This document shows, in pieces, positions 51,904 to 60,638 of a stretch of DNA of 64,000 nt. The translations under genes were made by a program, and so were the position numbers. Below the pieces are notes generated by a model. The model saw only the letters and a program-made list of their open reading frames with translations, made no database searches and was not told where the DNA came from. Source of the stretch: Conexibacter sp. DBS9H8 (GTDB lineage: Bacteria; Actinomycetota; Thermoleophilia; Solirubrobacterales; Solirubrobacteraceae). The stretch spans positions 248,001 through 312,000 of the forward strand of contig NZ_CP097128.1 in the NCBI RefSeq assembly GCF_023330685.1. Reading direction: 5' to 3'. Each line of letters begins with the position of its first letter. Position 1 is the first letter of the stretch.

Positions 51904-53457
51904 GTGAGCAGCGTTCAGCACACCGAGGCACCGCCGCCCTCCCCTCCGGCCGACGGCTTCTACCGCCTGCCGGCGCCGCGGGCCCTGCGCCCGGGTGGCC
52001 GGGGTGGACCGGACACGCCGGCGAGTGTGAGCCGGCCGCGGTCACCGTCCCCGATCCTGCGCTGGGACATCACGCGCCGAGTCGTTCGCGTCCTCTCCCT
52101 GCTCGCCCTCGACTTCGCCGGGATCACCGGCGCGATGACGCTCGCCCTCTGGCTCAAGCTCATCCTCAGCGGCGGCGGAACCCTGGAGAGTGCGATCAAC
52201 CAGGCGAACCACTGGTCGCGGTTCGCCTACCTCGTCACCGTCCTGCTGTTCGCCCGCGCCGACCTCTACTCCGAGCGGGCGCGGCGGCCGGGGACGGCGA
52301 AGATCGCCGCCGCCCTGTTTCAGGCGACCGTCGTCTCGCTCATCTTCGCGCTCGCCAACGGCGAACACTTCTCCAGCTACTACATCTTCTACGGCTCGCT
52401 CGTGTTCGCGACGATCGCGATCGGCCTGCTGCGCTACGTCCACACGGCCGTCACCGGCTGGCTGCTCACGCGTGCCGGATACGAGCGGCGGGCCCTCCTC
52501 GTCGGCTCGGGGCGCCAGATCGCCGACGTCGCTCACGCTCTGTCGAGCCGGACCCGCTCGAACGTCGAGGTCGTCGGGTTCGTTTCGGTCACCCCCCACC
52601 CCGACAATGGACTGCGTTCCCTCGGCGCGCTCGGGGACCTGTCTGAGATTCTCGTCGACAGCCGCATTCAGGAGGTGATCCTCACCGACCCGGATTTTCC
52701 CCAGGACCGCGCGCTCGAGTTGATCGACACCTGCCACCAGCTCGGGGTAAACGTCCAGGTCGCTCCGTCGACGATGGAGATCCTCATCGACCGGGGCGAG
52801 TTCGTCCCCGGGGCCACCGTCCCGCTCTTCCGGGTCAAGCCACCGGTCTTCGACGGCGTCGACTACGCGCTCAAGCGGGGCTTCGATGCGGTCGTCGCCT
52901 CCTGTGCCCTGCTCATCGCCACGCCGGTGATGCTGATGATCGCCCTTGCCGTGAAGCTCACCTCCCGTGGACCGGTCATCTACCGCTCGGTCCGGCCCGG
53001 GCTGGCCGGCCGGCCCTTCTACTGCCTCAAGTTCCGGACGATGCTCAACAACGCCGACCAGATCCAGGACGATCTCGAGCCGCTGAACGAGAAGTCGGGG
53101 GCGCTGTTCAAGATCAAGGACGACCCGCGGCTCACGCCGATCGGCGCGTGGCTGCGGCGCTTCAGCCTCGATGAGCTTCCCCAGCTGCTCAACGTGATCC
53201 GTGGAGAGATGTCCCTCGTCGGTCCGCGTCCGCTCCCGATGCGCGATTACGAACTGCTCGAGAACTGGCACAAGAAGCGCTACCTCGTGCTGCCGGGCAT
53301 CACCGGGCTGTGGCAGGTGTCGGGCCGCTCAGACCTCGACTTCGACGACCTCGTGCGCCTCGACTTCCTCTACCTCGAGCAGTGGTCGCTGTTCCTGGAC
53401 CTGTCGATCCTGCTCAAGACGATCCCGGCGGTGTTCTCGCGCCGGGGCGCCTACTGA
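51904..53457 (+). CDS. Exopolysaccharide polyprenyl glycosylphosphotransferase (bacterial sugar transferase)
   Basis: 517 aa from a GTG. A proline-rich N-terminus is followed by four hydrophobic segments, a CoA-binding-like Rossmann region with ALLVGSGRQIADVA, a fifth hydrophobic segment and the catalytic domain. The catalytic domain carries KRGFDAVVAS, GPVIYRSVRPGLAGRPFYCLKFRTM, RRFSLDELPQLLNVIRGEMSLVGPRP and LPGITGLWQVSGR, all hallmarks of the WbaP/CpsE family. It starts polysaccharide synthesis by moving a sugar phosphate from a nucleotide sugar to undecaprenyl phosphate. Works logically with the epimerase upstream. Confidence 0.95.
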   Translation: MSSVQHTEAPPPSPPADGFYRLPAPRALRPGGRGGPDTPASVSRPRSPSPILRWDITRRVVRVLSLLALDFAGITGAMTLALWLKLILSGGGTLESAINQANHWSRFAYLVTVLLFARADLYSERARRPGTAKIAAALFQATVVSLIFALANGEHFSSYYIFYGSLVFATIAIGLLRYVHTAVTGWLLTRAGYERRALLVGSGRQIADVAHALSSRTRSNVEVVGFVSVTPHPDNGLRSLGALGDLSEILVDSRIQEVILTDPDFPQDRALELIDTCHQLGVNVQVAPSTMEILIDRGEFVPGATVPLFRVKPPVFDGVDYALKRGFDAVVASCALLIATPVMLMIALAVKLTSRGPVIYRSVRPGLAGRPFYCLKFRTMLNNADQIQDDLEPLNEKSGALFKIKDDPRLTPIGAWLRRFSLDELPQLLNVIRGEMSLVGPRPLPMRDYELLENWHKKRYLVLPGITGLWQVSGRSDLDFDDLVRLDFLYLEQWSLFLDLSILLKTIPAVFSRRGAY

Positions 53458-53550
53458 CCGGTCGGGGCGCCGCCTGACCCGCGCGGCATCTCCGCGTCGG
53501 CGGGTACCCGCGCAGCTGTCGATCCCGCCACCCCTTAGACTGCGCCGGCG

Positions 53551-54198
53551 ATGCCGCCGACCGACCGTTTCATCCCCAGCTTCGCCGCCGAGCCGCCTCA
53601 GGAGGCCACCCCGTCCGGCCGCTGGGCCGAGACGCTCACCAGCGAGTTCCTCGCCGCAGTGTCCGGAATCGACGCCGACGGGGAGGATCTCGGCAGCCCC
53701 GGTGAGATCCGCTGGTTTCCGGACCGCACCTACGCCGGGCGTACGTACGTGCCCGCGTCAGCCCGGACGAGCACGGGCTTTGAGCTGTTCGGCTTTGTCT
53801 CCTACACCGGCGGAGACGGCGCGGAACCGTCGGACTTCCGCGCCCAAGCCGACTTCACCGCCGAGACGGCGGAGGAGAACCCGGCCTGGAAGCTCGACCT
53901 CTCAGATGAGGTGATCGCCGTCTGGCGTGGCGAGGGGGGTGCCCGGGCCGAGATCACGCTCGTCTGGGGTGTTCCGCTCATTCGCGGTGGGGCGCTCGTG
54001 ACCGCGGAGCTTGCCAACCTCGCCGTCGACCAGTGCGAGGTGCAGGCCGAGCGCTTCACCCTGATCGCCCCCGACAACTACATGGGGGACTTCCTCGAGG
54101 TGAAGCTGTGGGGCCGGCGCGGGAACGAGCTCGCGGTCGAGTCCCTCTACGTCGAGGACGACGAGGACGACGGCCCGCCGGAGGCACCCGAGGGCTGA
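53551..54198 (+). CDS. Conserved hypothetical protein
   Basis: 215 aa. TAGACT (53536-53541) lies 9 bases before the ATG, suggesting a leaderless message. Residues ~55-190 look like a beta-rich domain (IRWFPDRTYAGRTYVPAS, FELFGFVSYT, ITLVWGVPL, DNYMGDFLEVKLWG). The C-terminus is strongly acidic. No known family was recognised and there are no signal peptide or membrane segments. Its last 52 bases overlap the 3' end of the opposing ABC ATPase gene. Confidence 0.7.
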   Translation: MPPTDRFIPSFAAEPPQEATPSGRWAETLTSEFLAAVSGIDADGEDLGSPGEIRWFPDRTYAGRTYVPASARTSTGFELFGFVSYTGGDGAEPSDFRAQADFTAETAEENPAWKLDLSDEVIAVWRGEGGARAEITLVWGVPLIRGGALVTAELANLAVDQCEVQAERFTLIAPDNYMGDFLEVKLWGRRGNELAVESLYVEDDEDDGPPEAPEG

Positions 54199-54782
54199 GG
54201 GGCGCGGCGGCGGCGCTGCACCGGCACGCCGCCCTCGAGGACGAGGATCTCCTCCGCCACGCGCTCACTCACCTCCAGCGGGCTGTCGGCCAGCAGGAGC
54301 GTGAACCCGAGCCGTTCCCAGAGACGGCGCAGGGTCGCGGCGAAGGTGACCGCCTCCCCCGGATCCAGGCCTGCGGTCGGATCGTGGGCGAGCAGGACGT
54401 GCGGGCCGTTGGCGAGGATGAGGGCGAGCTGGGCGCGTTGGCGGTCAAGCGCCCCGAGTCGGTGCGGCCGCGCCGCCACGCGACGCTGAGGCTCGGGCAT
54501 CCCGGTGAGCTCGAGCAGATCGATCGCTCGGTCCCAGGCGGCCCTCCGGGTCCCTCCGAGCGCGGCGGCGATCTGCGTCCCGACCCGCTCACCGGGGTGC
54601 AACGGGCGGGCAGAGTCACCGAGCAGCCAGACGATTCCGGGCCCGGGCGGGCAGGCACGCGCGAGGATGGGCGCGGCGCCGGCGCCGATCAGCGCGAGGG
54701 CACTGCCGGGCGTGACGAGCTCGACACCGCCGTCTTCCCACCGCAGCGGCAGGGGCTCCAAGGCAGCTCGGTCCGCCGCCAT
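54147..54782 (-). CDS. Degenerate ABC transporter ATPase-like protein (dipeptide type)
   Basis: 211 aa. The general order of an ABC ATPase is kept: a P-loop position (LIGAGAAPILA), a signature-like region (LGALDRQRAQLALILANG), a Walker B-like VLLAHDPTAGLD and a switch-like LLLADSP. The P-loop lacks the essential Lys and the following Ser/Thr, and Walker B reads HD where DE is usual. So nucleotide hydrolysis is doubtful. The start shares one base with the permease stop (TAATG at 54780-54784 on the minus strand), so it is translated with the fused permease. It may be a regulatory or degenerate partner. Confidence 0.7.
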   Translation of the reverse strand: MAADRAALEPLPLRWEDGGVELVTPGSALALIGAGAAPILARACPPGPGIVWLLGDSARPLHPGERVGTQIAAALGGTRRAAWDRAIDLLELTGMPEPQRRVAARPHRLGALDRQRAQLALILANGPHVLLAHDPTAGLDPGEAVTFAATLRRLWERLGFTLLLADSPLEVSERVAEEILVLEGGVPVQRRRRAPQPSGASGGPSSSSSST

Positions 54783-56575
54783 TACGGCGCCTCCACCTGG
54801 CTGTCACCGTGGGCCAGGCCGTCGCCGCCACGAGCCGGCCCGTGATCGTTTTCGGGCCGGCCGCCGTCGGCTTGGACCCGGCCGTCGTCGCGCCCCGGAC
54901 CGAGCGGGTCCCGCGCCGGACCGAGCGGGTCTCGCCCCACGACGATCGCCGTCAGGGCGACCTCGAGCAGGAGGAGCGCACCGGCGGCGAGCAGGGCGAT
55001 GTCGCTGATCCCGGCGGCCCGGCCGGCGTGTGCGTCCGCGGCGGCGGCGTGTCCGAGCCCCGGGATCGAGAAGGTGACTTCGATCACGACGATCGCCCCG
55101 ATTCCCGCGCCGAGCCGGGACCGGAGGCGGGCGAGCAGCCCAGTCCGCAGGCTGCGCCGCCGCTGGCGGATCAGCGCGCCGGTGCCGACTCCGGCCGCCC
55201 GGGCGACAGTCTGCTGAGCGGAGGCGGCGACCTCCGCGCTCGCCCGGGCCAGCCCGGGCGCGGCCACCGCGCCCAGCCCGAGCCCGAGCAGCACCCAGGC
55301 GAGGATGAGCGGCTGGGCCCAGGCGCCGAGGCCGGCGGCGAGAGTGGCGTAGCTGCCCGGCGCCGGGGCGATCGGGATCGGACCGACGCTGTCGGAGAGC
55401 AGAGCGAGCGCGAGGTAGGCGGCCCAGCCAAGCGGGGCGGCGAGCACAAGCCCTCCGAGCCGAGCCGCCGGCGGCAGCGGGAGCCGCCTCCGCCACCCAC
55501 CCTCCCCCGCCAGGATGCGGATCGCGCACTCGACCGTCAGGGCGGCGACGAGCAGCGCCCCGACGGTGAGGGACGCTGTCGCCGCCAGCTCCCGGCCGGC
55601 TCCGGCGAGGGGGCCGTCGCCGCCCGGTTCGCTGCCGCCAAGCTGCGGCAGCAGGACGAACGCGAGCAGCAGGGTGACCCCAGCCCGCGTGGCCAGATCG
55701 AGCCCGCGGAGGGCCCACCGGTCGCCGATCAGGCCCACGGGGGTGCCGCTGGGACGGTCGGCGCCGGCCCAGCGGGCGCGGGCCGCCAGGGCAAGCGCGG
55801 AGGCCAGCAGCATCGCCAGGCCCGGGAAGACGAGCGCCCACCAGGCGGGAACCCCGGCGAGGATCCCGCGTCCGGCGGTGGCGACCATCGCCCCGAGCTC
55901 GGGCGTGCGCCCGCCGGCGCGGACGCCGAGGAAGGTGAGGGTGAAGACGAGGGAGAGGGCACCCGGGAGCCGACGCAGGAACGCCCTCCCCGCGGCAGCG
56001 GTACTCGCCGGGGCGAGCCCGACCCCGACCTGGGTGATGGCCACCACAAGGATCATCCCGCCCGCGCCCCGGCCGAGCCGGACACTGAGGGCGAGCCCGA
56101 GCAGCAACGCCGGAAAGGTCCCGAGCGCGCGGCAGAGCAGCGTCCAGGCGCGCGCGAGACCCCGGATCCTGACGGCGAGCGCGGTGATGGCCGCTCCGGT
56201 GATGACGGCGAGGGCGGTTCCGGAACCCGCGAGCAGCACGAGCGAGCGGAGACCGTCGAGAATTCGGCTGAGAACGTCCCGGCCGGCGGCGTCGACCCCG
56301 AGCGGATGGGGTCCGCTCGGCCCGGTCGGGTCGCCGAACAGGATGAGCGCCGCCCCGTCGTGAGCCTGCGGGCCGGGCAGCCCGAGCACCGAGATGACCA
56401 CCGGGGCGGCGAGTGCGAGGATCACGACGACGGCCCCCGCGAGCGGGAGAGTCACCCCGCGCGCTCGCGAGGCCCAGCCCCGACGGCTCCCAGGGCCGCT
56501 CCCCGGTTGCCGCCGGCGGGGCCAGTGCCGCCGCGGCGGGGCGGGCGATTCAGGCTCGGAGGCGAGTGAGCTCAC
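54782..56575 (-). CDS. Fused DppC-like/DppB-like ABC permease
   Basis: 597 aa. The first half resembles DppC/OppC: DPTGPSGPHPLGVDAAGRDVLSR near residues 80-103, then a permease core ending in GILAGVPAWWALVFPGLAMLL. The second half, from about residue 310, resembles DppB/OppB, with ARAAGVGTGALIRQRRRSLR as an EAA-like loop and VIEVTFSIPGLGHAA near residues 495-510. The two usually separate subunits are thus on one chain, in reversed order (C then B). The last ~50 residues are hydrophilic and repetitive (RDPLGPARDPLGPGRD). No substrate-binding protein is adjacent. Transported molecule unknown. Confidence 0.75.
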   Translation of the reverse strand: MSSLASEPESPAPPRRHWPRRRQPGSGPGSRRGWASRARGVTLPLAGAVVVILALAAPVVISVLGLPGPQAHDGAALILFGDPTGPSGPHPLGVDAAGRDVLSRILDGLRSLVLLAGSGTALAVITGAAITALAVRIRGLARAWTLLCRALGTFPALLLGLALSVRLGRGAGGMILVVAITQVGVGLAPASTAAAGRAFLRRLPGALSLVFTLTFLGVRAGGRTPELGAMVATAGRGILAGVPAWWALVFPGLAMLLASALALAARARWAGADRPSGTPVGLIGDRWALRGLDLATRAGVTLLLAFVLLPQLGGSEPGGDGPLAGAGRELAATASLTVGALLVAALTVECAIRILAGEGGWRRRLPLPPAARLGGLVLAAPLGWAAYLALALLSDSVGPIPIAPAPGSYATLAAGLGAWAQPLILAWVLLGLGLGAVAAPGLARASAEVAASAQQTVARAAGVGTGALIRQRRRSLRTGLLARLRSRLGAGIGAIVVIEVTFSIPGLGHAAAADAHAGRAAGISDIALLAAGALLLLEVALTAIVVGRDPLGPARDPLGPGRDDGRVQADGGRPENDHGPARGGDGLAHGDSQVEAP

Positions 56576-56704
56576 TGCCCGGGTTGTACCGGTCGCCGCC
56601 GCTTGGGGTCTTCCCCATTCCCAACCGTCGCCGGGCGCGCGCTCCCGCCGAGTGCCCGCCGCTCGGCCGAGCCGGAGACCGCGAGCCCAGATACCCTCAC
56701 GGTG

Positions 56705-56740
56705 ACCGCCACCGCCACCGCCACCGCCACCGCCACCGCC
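56705..56740. repeat. Hexanucleotide repeat (ACCGCC)6
   Basis: Six perfect copies of ACCGCC followed by ACCGGC, in the non-coding gap upstream of the tRNA gene. Confidence 0.95.
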
Positions 56741-56795
56741 ACCGGCCGCAGCCGCCGCCGCGTCCGTAGCGTCCGGGCCGACCCGGCGGGCACCC

Positions 56796-56867
56796 GCCCT
56801 CGTAGCTCAATGGATAGAGCACGCGCCTCCTAAGCGCGGGATGCAGGTTCGATTCCTGCCGGGGGCA
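56796..56867 (+). tRNA. tRNA-Arg (anticodon CCU)
   Basis: A 72-nt cloverleaf: acceptor GCCCTCG pairs with CGGGGGC (56860-56866) plus discriminator A; D arm GCTC/GAGC; anticodon stem CGCGC/GCGCG with loop CTCCTAA, anticodon CCT; variable GGAT; T arm GCAGG-TTCGATT-CCTGC. The CCA end is not encoded. It reads AGG arginine codons, rare in this GC-rich genome. Confidence 0.95.
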
Positions 56868-56947
56868 CTCGAAGCACGCCCGCGCCAGGAGTCCGAGATT
56901 CACGGCGGGGTCACCCCGTTCGGACAACGTCGACGCACACCCTCAGC

Positions 56948-56967
56948 GCCCGTCGGTGCTGACGGGC
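56948..56967. terminator. Short hairpin downstream of tRNA-Arg
   Basis: GCCCGTC (56948-56954) and its complement GACGGGC (56961-56967) form a 7-base stem with a 6-base loop, about 80 bases after the tRNA and just before the marR promoter. No T-run, so the terminator role is tentative. Confidence 0.4.
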
Positions 56968-56981
56968 TAATGATGCCCTGT

Positions 56982-56992
56982 GCAATGATTGC
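56982..56992. promoter_or_regulatory. Palindromic candidate MarR operator
   Basis: GCAATGATTGC is an 11-base perfect inverted repeat (5-base arms, 1-base centre) immediately before the MarR ATG at 56996, overlapping a TGCAAT -10-like hexamer (56981-56986). The position suits autorepression. Confidence 0.45.
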
Positions 56993-56995
56993 TAC

Positions 56996-57544
56996 ATGCA
57001 CGTAAGCACGGAGGGTTCGCCGGCGGCCTCCGCCGACCCCGCCGCCCCGGTCCCTACCGCGGCGACCCACCCGACGGCCGCCCCCGCCCCCGGTGAGATC
57101 GTCGACGCGGTGCTCAGCGCGAGCCGGGTCCTCGTCGCCGTCGCCGCCCGCTCCCTCGCCGCCGTCGCTGAGGAGGTGACACTCACCCAGTACCGCTCGC
57201 TCGTCATCCTCGCCTCACGCGGCCCCCAGAGCGTCGCCACCCTCGCTGAGGCGGTCGGCGTCACCGCTCCGACCGCGTCACGGCTGTCGGACCGGCTCGT
57301 GCAGAAGGGGCTGATCGACCGCCGCGCGGCGCCTCATGACCGGCGGGCGGTCCGGCTCGGCCTGACACCCGCGGGGCGAGACCTCGTCGATGCGGTGACC
57401 GAGCGCCGGCGCGGAGAAATCGCCGCACTGCTCGAGGCGGTCCCGCCGCAGGGCCGCGAGCCGCTCGTCCACGCCCTGCGACAACTCACTGAGGCGGCGG
57501 GTGAAGTGCCCGAGCAGGAGTGGAGCAGCGGATGGGATCTGTGA
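56996..57544 (+). CDS. MarR family transcriptional regulator
   Basis: 182 aa. The first ~35 residues are Ala/Pro-rich. Residues ~35-165 form the MarR winged helix: TLTQYRSLVILASRG, then AVGVTAPTASRLSDRLVQKGLIDRR as recognition region and PHDRRAVRLGLTPAGRDLV as wing. It overlaps the ClC transporter gene, so both are co-expressed. A palindrome directly before the ATG could be its own operator. The ligand is unknown; regulation of the linked channel is a reasonable inference. Confidence 0.9.
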   Translation: MHVSTEGSPAASADPAAPVPTAATHPTAAPAPGEIVDAVLSASRVLVAVAARSLAAVAEEVTLTQYRSLVILASRGPQSVATLAEAVGVTAPTASRLSDRLVQKGLIDRRAAPHDRRAVRLGLTPAGRDLVDAVTERRRGEIAALLEAVPPQGREPLVHALRQLTEAAGEVPEQEWSSGWDL

Positions 57545-59682
57545 GCGGCCCCGCGCCGACTCCGGCCGCGCCGGTCTCCCACCACGACCCGGGACCGCCG
57601 CCCCGCCCGACGCGGTTACGCTCCCTGCGCGCGCTCGCCACGGCCGCCTCAGCCTGGGTGGCGAAGGCGACCTATGTGCAGAAGTGGCTCGTCCTCGGGG
57701 TCGCGGTCGGAGTGATCGCCGGGTCGGGGGCGGTTCTCTTCTACGCCGCGCTGCAACTCGGGACCCACGTGTTCCTTGGCGTCCTCGCCGGCTACCGGGT
57801 CCCGACGCCGTTCGGAGAGGGGAACGTCGTCGGGAACTCTCCCGCCGCCCGGGAGTGGGCGCTGCCGCTGATCACCGGCCTCGGCGCGCTGCTCGGAGCG
57901 ATCCTCGTCTTCCGCTTCGCCCCCGACGCCGAGGGGCACGGCACCGACGCCGCGATCTCCGCCGTCCACCACAACCCGCGCGGGGTGCGCCTGCGCACCG
58001 TGGTGGTGAAGATCGTCGCCTCCGCGCTGACGATCGGCTCCGGGGGCTCCGGCGGTCGTGAGGGGCCGACCGGGCAGATCTCGGCCGGCTTCGGATCGCT
58101 GCTCGCCCGGGTCCTCGACCTCAGCCCGACGGACGCCCGGATCGTCGTGGCGACGGGGATCGGGTCCGGGATCGGCTCGATCTTCGGCGCGCCACTCGGC
58201 GGAGCGATCCTCGCCGCCGAGATCCTCTACCGCGACGACTTCGAACCCTCCGCCCTGCTGCCGTCGTTCATCGCCTCCGGGGTCGGGTACGGCATCTTCG
58301 GCGCCGCCGAGGGATTCACGCCGCTGTTCGGATTCGCGAGCTTCCACTTCACCCACCCGGTGACGTTGATCTTCTTCGCCGTGGTCGGGATCGCCGGCGG
58401 TCTCATCGGCCTCCTCTACGCGAAGGGGTTCTATGGGTTGACCGGTCTGTTCGGACGCTCTCCGCTGCCGCGCTGGGCCAACCCGGCCCTCGCGGGCGTG
58501 CTCGTCGGAGGCATCGGGATCGCCATCCCCCAGGTCCTCGGCACCGGGTACGGCTGGATCCAGCACGGGCTCGGACGGGAACTGCTCGGCCTCCCTCTGT
58601 GGATCGTCCTCGTCGTCCCGTTCGCGCGGATCGTCGCCACCGGCCTGTCGATCGGCTCAGGGGGTGCCGGGGGGATCTTCGGGCCGGGGATGGTCATCGG
58701 CGCGTTCGTCGGCGCCGCGGTCTGGCGCCTGCTCGAGCCGATCTTCCCGGGGATGGGGGCTGACCCGGCGCCGTACGTGATCGCCGGGATGATGTGCTGC
58801 TTCGGCAGCGTGGCCCGCGCGCCGGTCGCCGTGACCATCATGGTCGCGGAGATGACCGGCAGCCTCTCCGCCCTCGAGCCGGGCATGGTCGCCGTCGGGG
58901 TCGCCTGGCTGATCGTCACCCGAACCGACCAGACGATGTACCGAGCCCAGTTGCGCAGCCGCGCCGACCGCCCGGGCCGCCAGGCGCTTGACGCCACCGC
59001 CCTCCCGAAGACGGTCACCGTCGCCGACGCGATGGCCCGGCCGCGACTGCTCGTCCCCGACGCGCTGACCGGCGCGGAGGCGCTCGCCCGCCTCCGCGAG
59101 GCCGGACTGCGGGCCGCGCCGGTCGTCGACGCGGACGGCCGCTTCGAGGGCACGACGAGCACCGCCGCCCTCGCCGAGCGGTCGGCGGGGGACGGATCGC
59201 TGCGGGAGGCGATCGACGCGGGCGCCCCGACCGTCTCGGGGTCGGCGACCCTCGTGGAGGCGATGGACGCGCTCAGCGCGAACGCGCGCCGGTTCCTGCC
59301 GGTCCTCGACGAGGACCGGCGGGTGATCGGCACGCTCAGCGTCGGCGATGTCCTCGGGACCTACCGCAGCGAACTGCGGGCCCAACTCGGAGGCGGACCC
59401 GACGGCGAGCCACCCGCGCCGACGCCGGAGAGCCGCTCAGGGAGCGCCAACGAAACGCGGTGCGGCGGCGAACCGGCCGGCGAGCGTGAAGGGGACGAGC
59501 AGCACGATGAGCAGTGCGATCGGCACCGGCCAGGCGCCGGTGATGCCGTGGAGAGCTCCGAGCAGGAACGGCCCGGTCCCTGCGAGCATGTACCCGACGC
59601 TCTGGGCCATCGTCGAGAGACCGGCCGCTCGACGTGCGTCGGGGGCGCGGGCGACGATGTAGCCGAGGGCGAGACTGAGTGA
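57532..59682 (+). CDS. ClC-family chloride channel/transporter with CBS pair
   Basis: 716 aa from the ATG at 57532; GTG at 57520 and at 57541 (overlapping the marR stop as GTGA) are alternatives. The membrane domain carries GSGGSGGREGPTGQ (the GREGP anion-path glutamate motif), SIFGAPLGGAILAAEI and GSGGAGGIFGPGMVIG. Two CBS motifs follow (VTVADAMARPR to about residue 620). True family-like sequence ends near SVGDVLGTYRSELRA. After that about 85 residues of hydrophilic low-complexity sequence run 246 bases antisense into the opposing MFS gene before a stop, suggesting loss of the original stop codon. Conducts or exchanges chloride. Confidence 0.9.
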   Translation: MGSVSGPAPTPAAPVSHHDPGPPPRPTRLRSLRALATAASAWVAKATYVQKWLVLGVAVGVIAGSGAVLFYAALQLGTHVFLGVLAGYRVPTPFGEGNVVGNSPAAREWALPLITGLGALLGAILVFRFAPDAEGHGTDAAISAVHHNPRGVRLRTVVVKIVASALTIGSGGSGGREGPTGQISAGFGSLLARVLDLSPTDARIVVATGIGSGIGSIFGAPLGGAILAAEILYRDDFEPSALLPSFIASGVGYGIFGAAEGFTPLFGFASFHFTHPVTLIFFAVVGIAGGLIGLLYAKGFYGLTGLFGRSPLPRWANPALAGVLVGGIGIAIPQVLGTGYGWIQHGLGRELLGLPLWIVLVVPFARIVATGLSIGSGGAGGIFGPGMVIGAFVGAAVWRLLEPIFPGMGADPAPYVIAGMMCCFGSVARAPVAVTIMVAEMTGSLSALEPGMVAVGVAWLIVTRTDQTMYRAQLRSRADRPGRQALDATALPKTVTVADAMARPRLLVPDALTGAEALARLREAGLRAAPVVDADGRFEGTTSTAALAERSAGDGSLREAIDAGAPTVSGSATLVEAMDALSANARRFLPVLDEDRRVIGTLSVGDVLGTYRSELRAQLGGGPDGEPPAPTPESRSGSANETRCGGEPAGEREGDEQHDEQCDRHRPGAGDAVESSEQERPGPCEHVPDALGHRRETGRSTCVGGAGDDVAEGETE

Positions 59683-60624
59683 CACCCCCTGCCCGAGCCC
59701 GAGCAGGGTCATCACCAGATACGCAGCCGGCCCGGTTGGCCCGGTGAGGAGACCGACGTACCCGGCGCCGAGCAGTCCGGTGGCCACCAGCACAAGGCGC
59801 CCCGGCCGGCGCATCCGCCGCTCGACCAGCGGGGTCGCCAGCGCGGTGAGCATGCCCGGGAGGGTCGAGAAGGACAGCAACCAGCCGGCGGTGGTGGCAC
59901 TCACCCCGTGGCTCTCGAGGATCGTCGGGATCCAGCTGAGGGTCGCGTAGTAGCCGAGGGACTGCAGACCCATGAAGGCGGTGACCGCCCAGGCGGTCAG
60001 GTCGCGCCAGAGTCCGCCGATCCCAAGCCCTCCGGCCGCTGGGGCCGGGGCGCCGTCGGGCTCCCCCCGTCCGTCGGCGGCATGGGGGAGCCACAGCGCC
60101 AACCCGACGAGCGCGACGAGCACCCACAGCGCCACCGCCACCCGCCAGCCGACGTCCAGGAGATGCTGGAGGGGGACCGTCAACCCGGCGGCCACACCAC
60201 CGCCGATGAACAGCGCCACCGAGTAGAACGCGGTCATCAGCACCCGGGCGTCAGGAAAGTCGGCCTTGATCACGCTCGGGACGACGACGTTGCCGACCGC
60301 GATCGCCGCGCCGATGATCGCCGTGCCGGCGAACAGCGCCGCCGTCGGGGTGAGCAGGCGCACCAGACACCCGGCGGCGAGGCCACCGAGGACGAGCGAG
60401 AGGGTCGGGCCGCGTCCAAGCCGGCGGATCAGGCGCGGGCTTGCGAGCGCGCAAACGCCGAAGCAGAACACCGGGATCGCGGTGAGCAGGCCGCTGGCGG
60501 CCGCGCCGAGACCGGTGCTGCGACGGATCTCGCCCAGCACCGGAGGCACGGCCGCGATTGCGAGGCGCAGGTTGATCGCCACGAGCACGAGCGCCGCCGC
60601 GGACGCCCGCTGAGACCGCCGCAC
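59437..60624 (-). CDS. MFS transporter, CynX/cyanate-transporter-like
   Basis: 395 aa from a GTG 14 bases after the pyrE stop. Twelve hydrophobic segments; the start ALVLVAINLRLAIAAVPPVLGEI and the VVVPSVIKADFP block after helix 4 are typical of the CynX/NimT-like MFS subgroup. It is co-directional with pyrE and probably in one operon. Its last 246 bases are overlapped antisense by the extended ClC frame. Substrate unknown; cyanate or nitroimidazole-like compounds are only family precedents. Confidence 0.82.
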   Translation of the reverse strand: MRRSQRASAAALVLVAINLRLAIAAVPPVLGEIRRSTGLGAAASGLLTAIPVFCFGVCALASPRLIRRLGRGPTLSLVLGGLAAGCLVRLLTPTAALFAGTAIIGAAIAVGNVVVPSVIKADFPDARVLMTAFYSVALFIGGGVAAGLTVPLQHLLDVGWRVAVALWVLVALVGLALWLPHAADGRGEPDGAPAPAAGGLGIGGLWRDLTAWAVTAFMGLQSLGYYATLSWIPTILESHGVSATTAGWLLSFSTLPGMLTALATPLVERRMRRPGRLVLVATGLLGAGYVGLLTGPTGPAAYLVMTLLGLGQGVSLSLALGYIVARAPDARRAAGLSTMAQSVGYMLAGTGPFLLGALHGITGAWPVPIALLIVLLVPFTLAGRFAAAPRFVGAP

Positions 60625-60638
60625 CGAGCCGGTCTCAC

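Noticed and set aside
56705..56740. (ACCGCC)6 as a functional regulatory element
   Set aside because: Simple hexamer slippage repeat in non-coding DNA with no other signal.
56796..56995. tRNA-Arg as integration site of an island
   Set aside because: No integrase or repeated tRNA 3' end was seen in the window.
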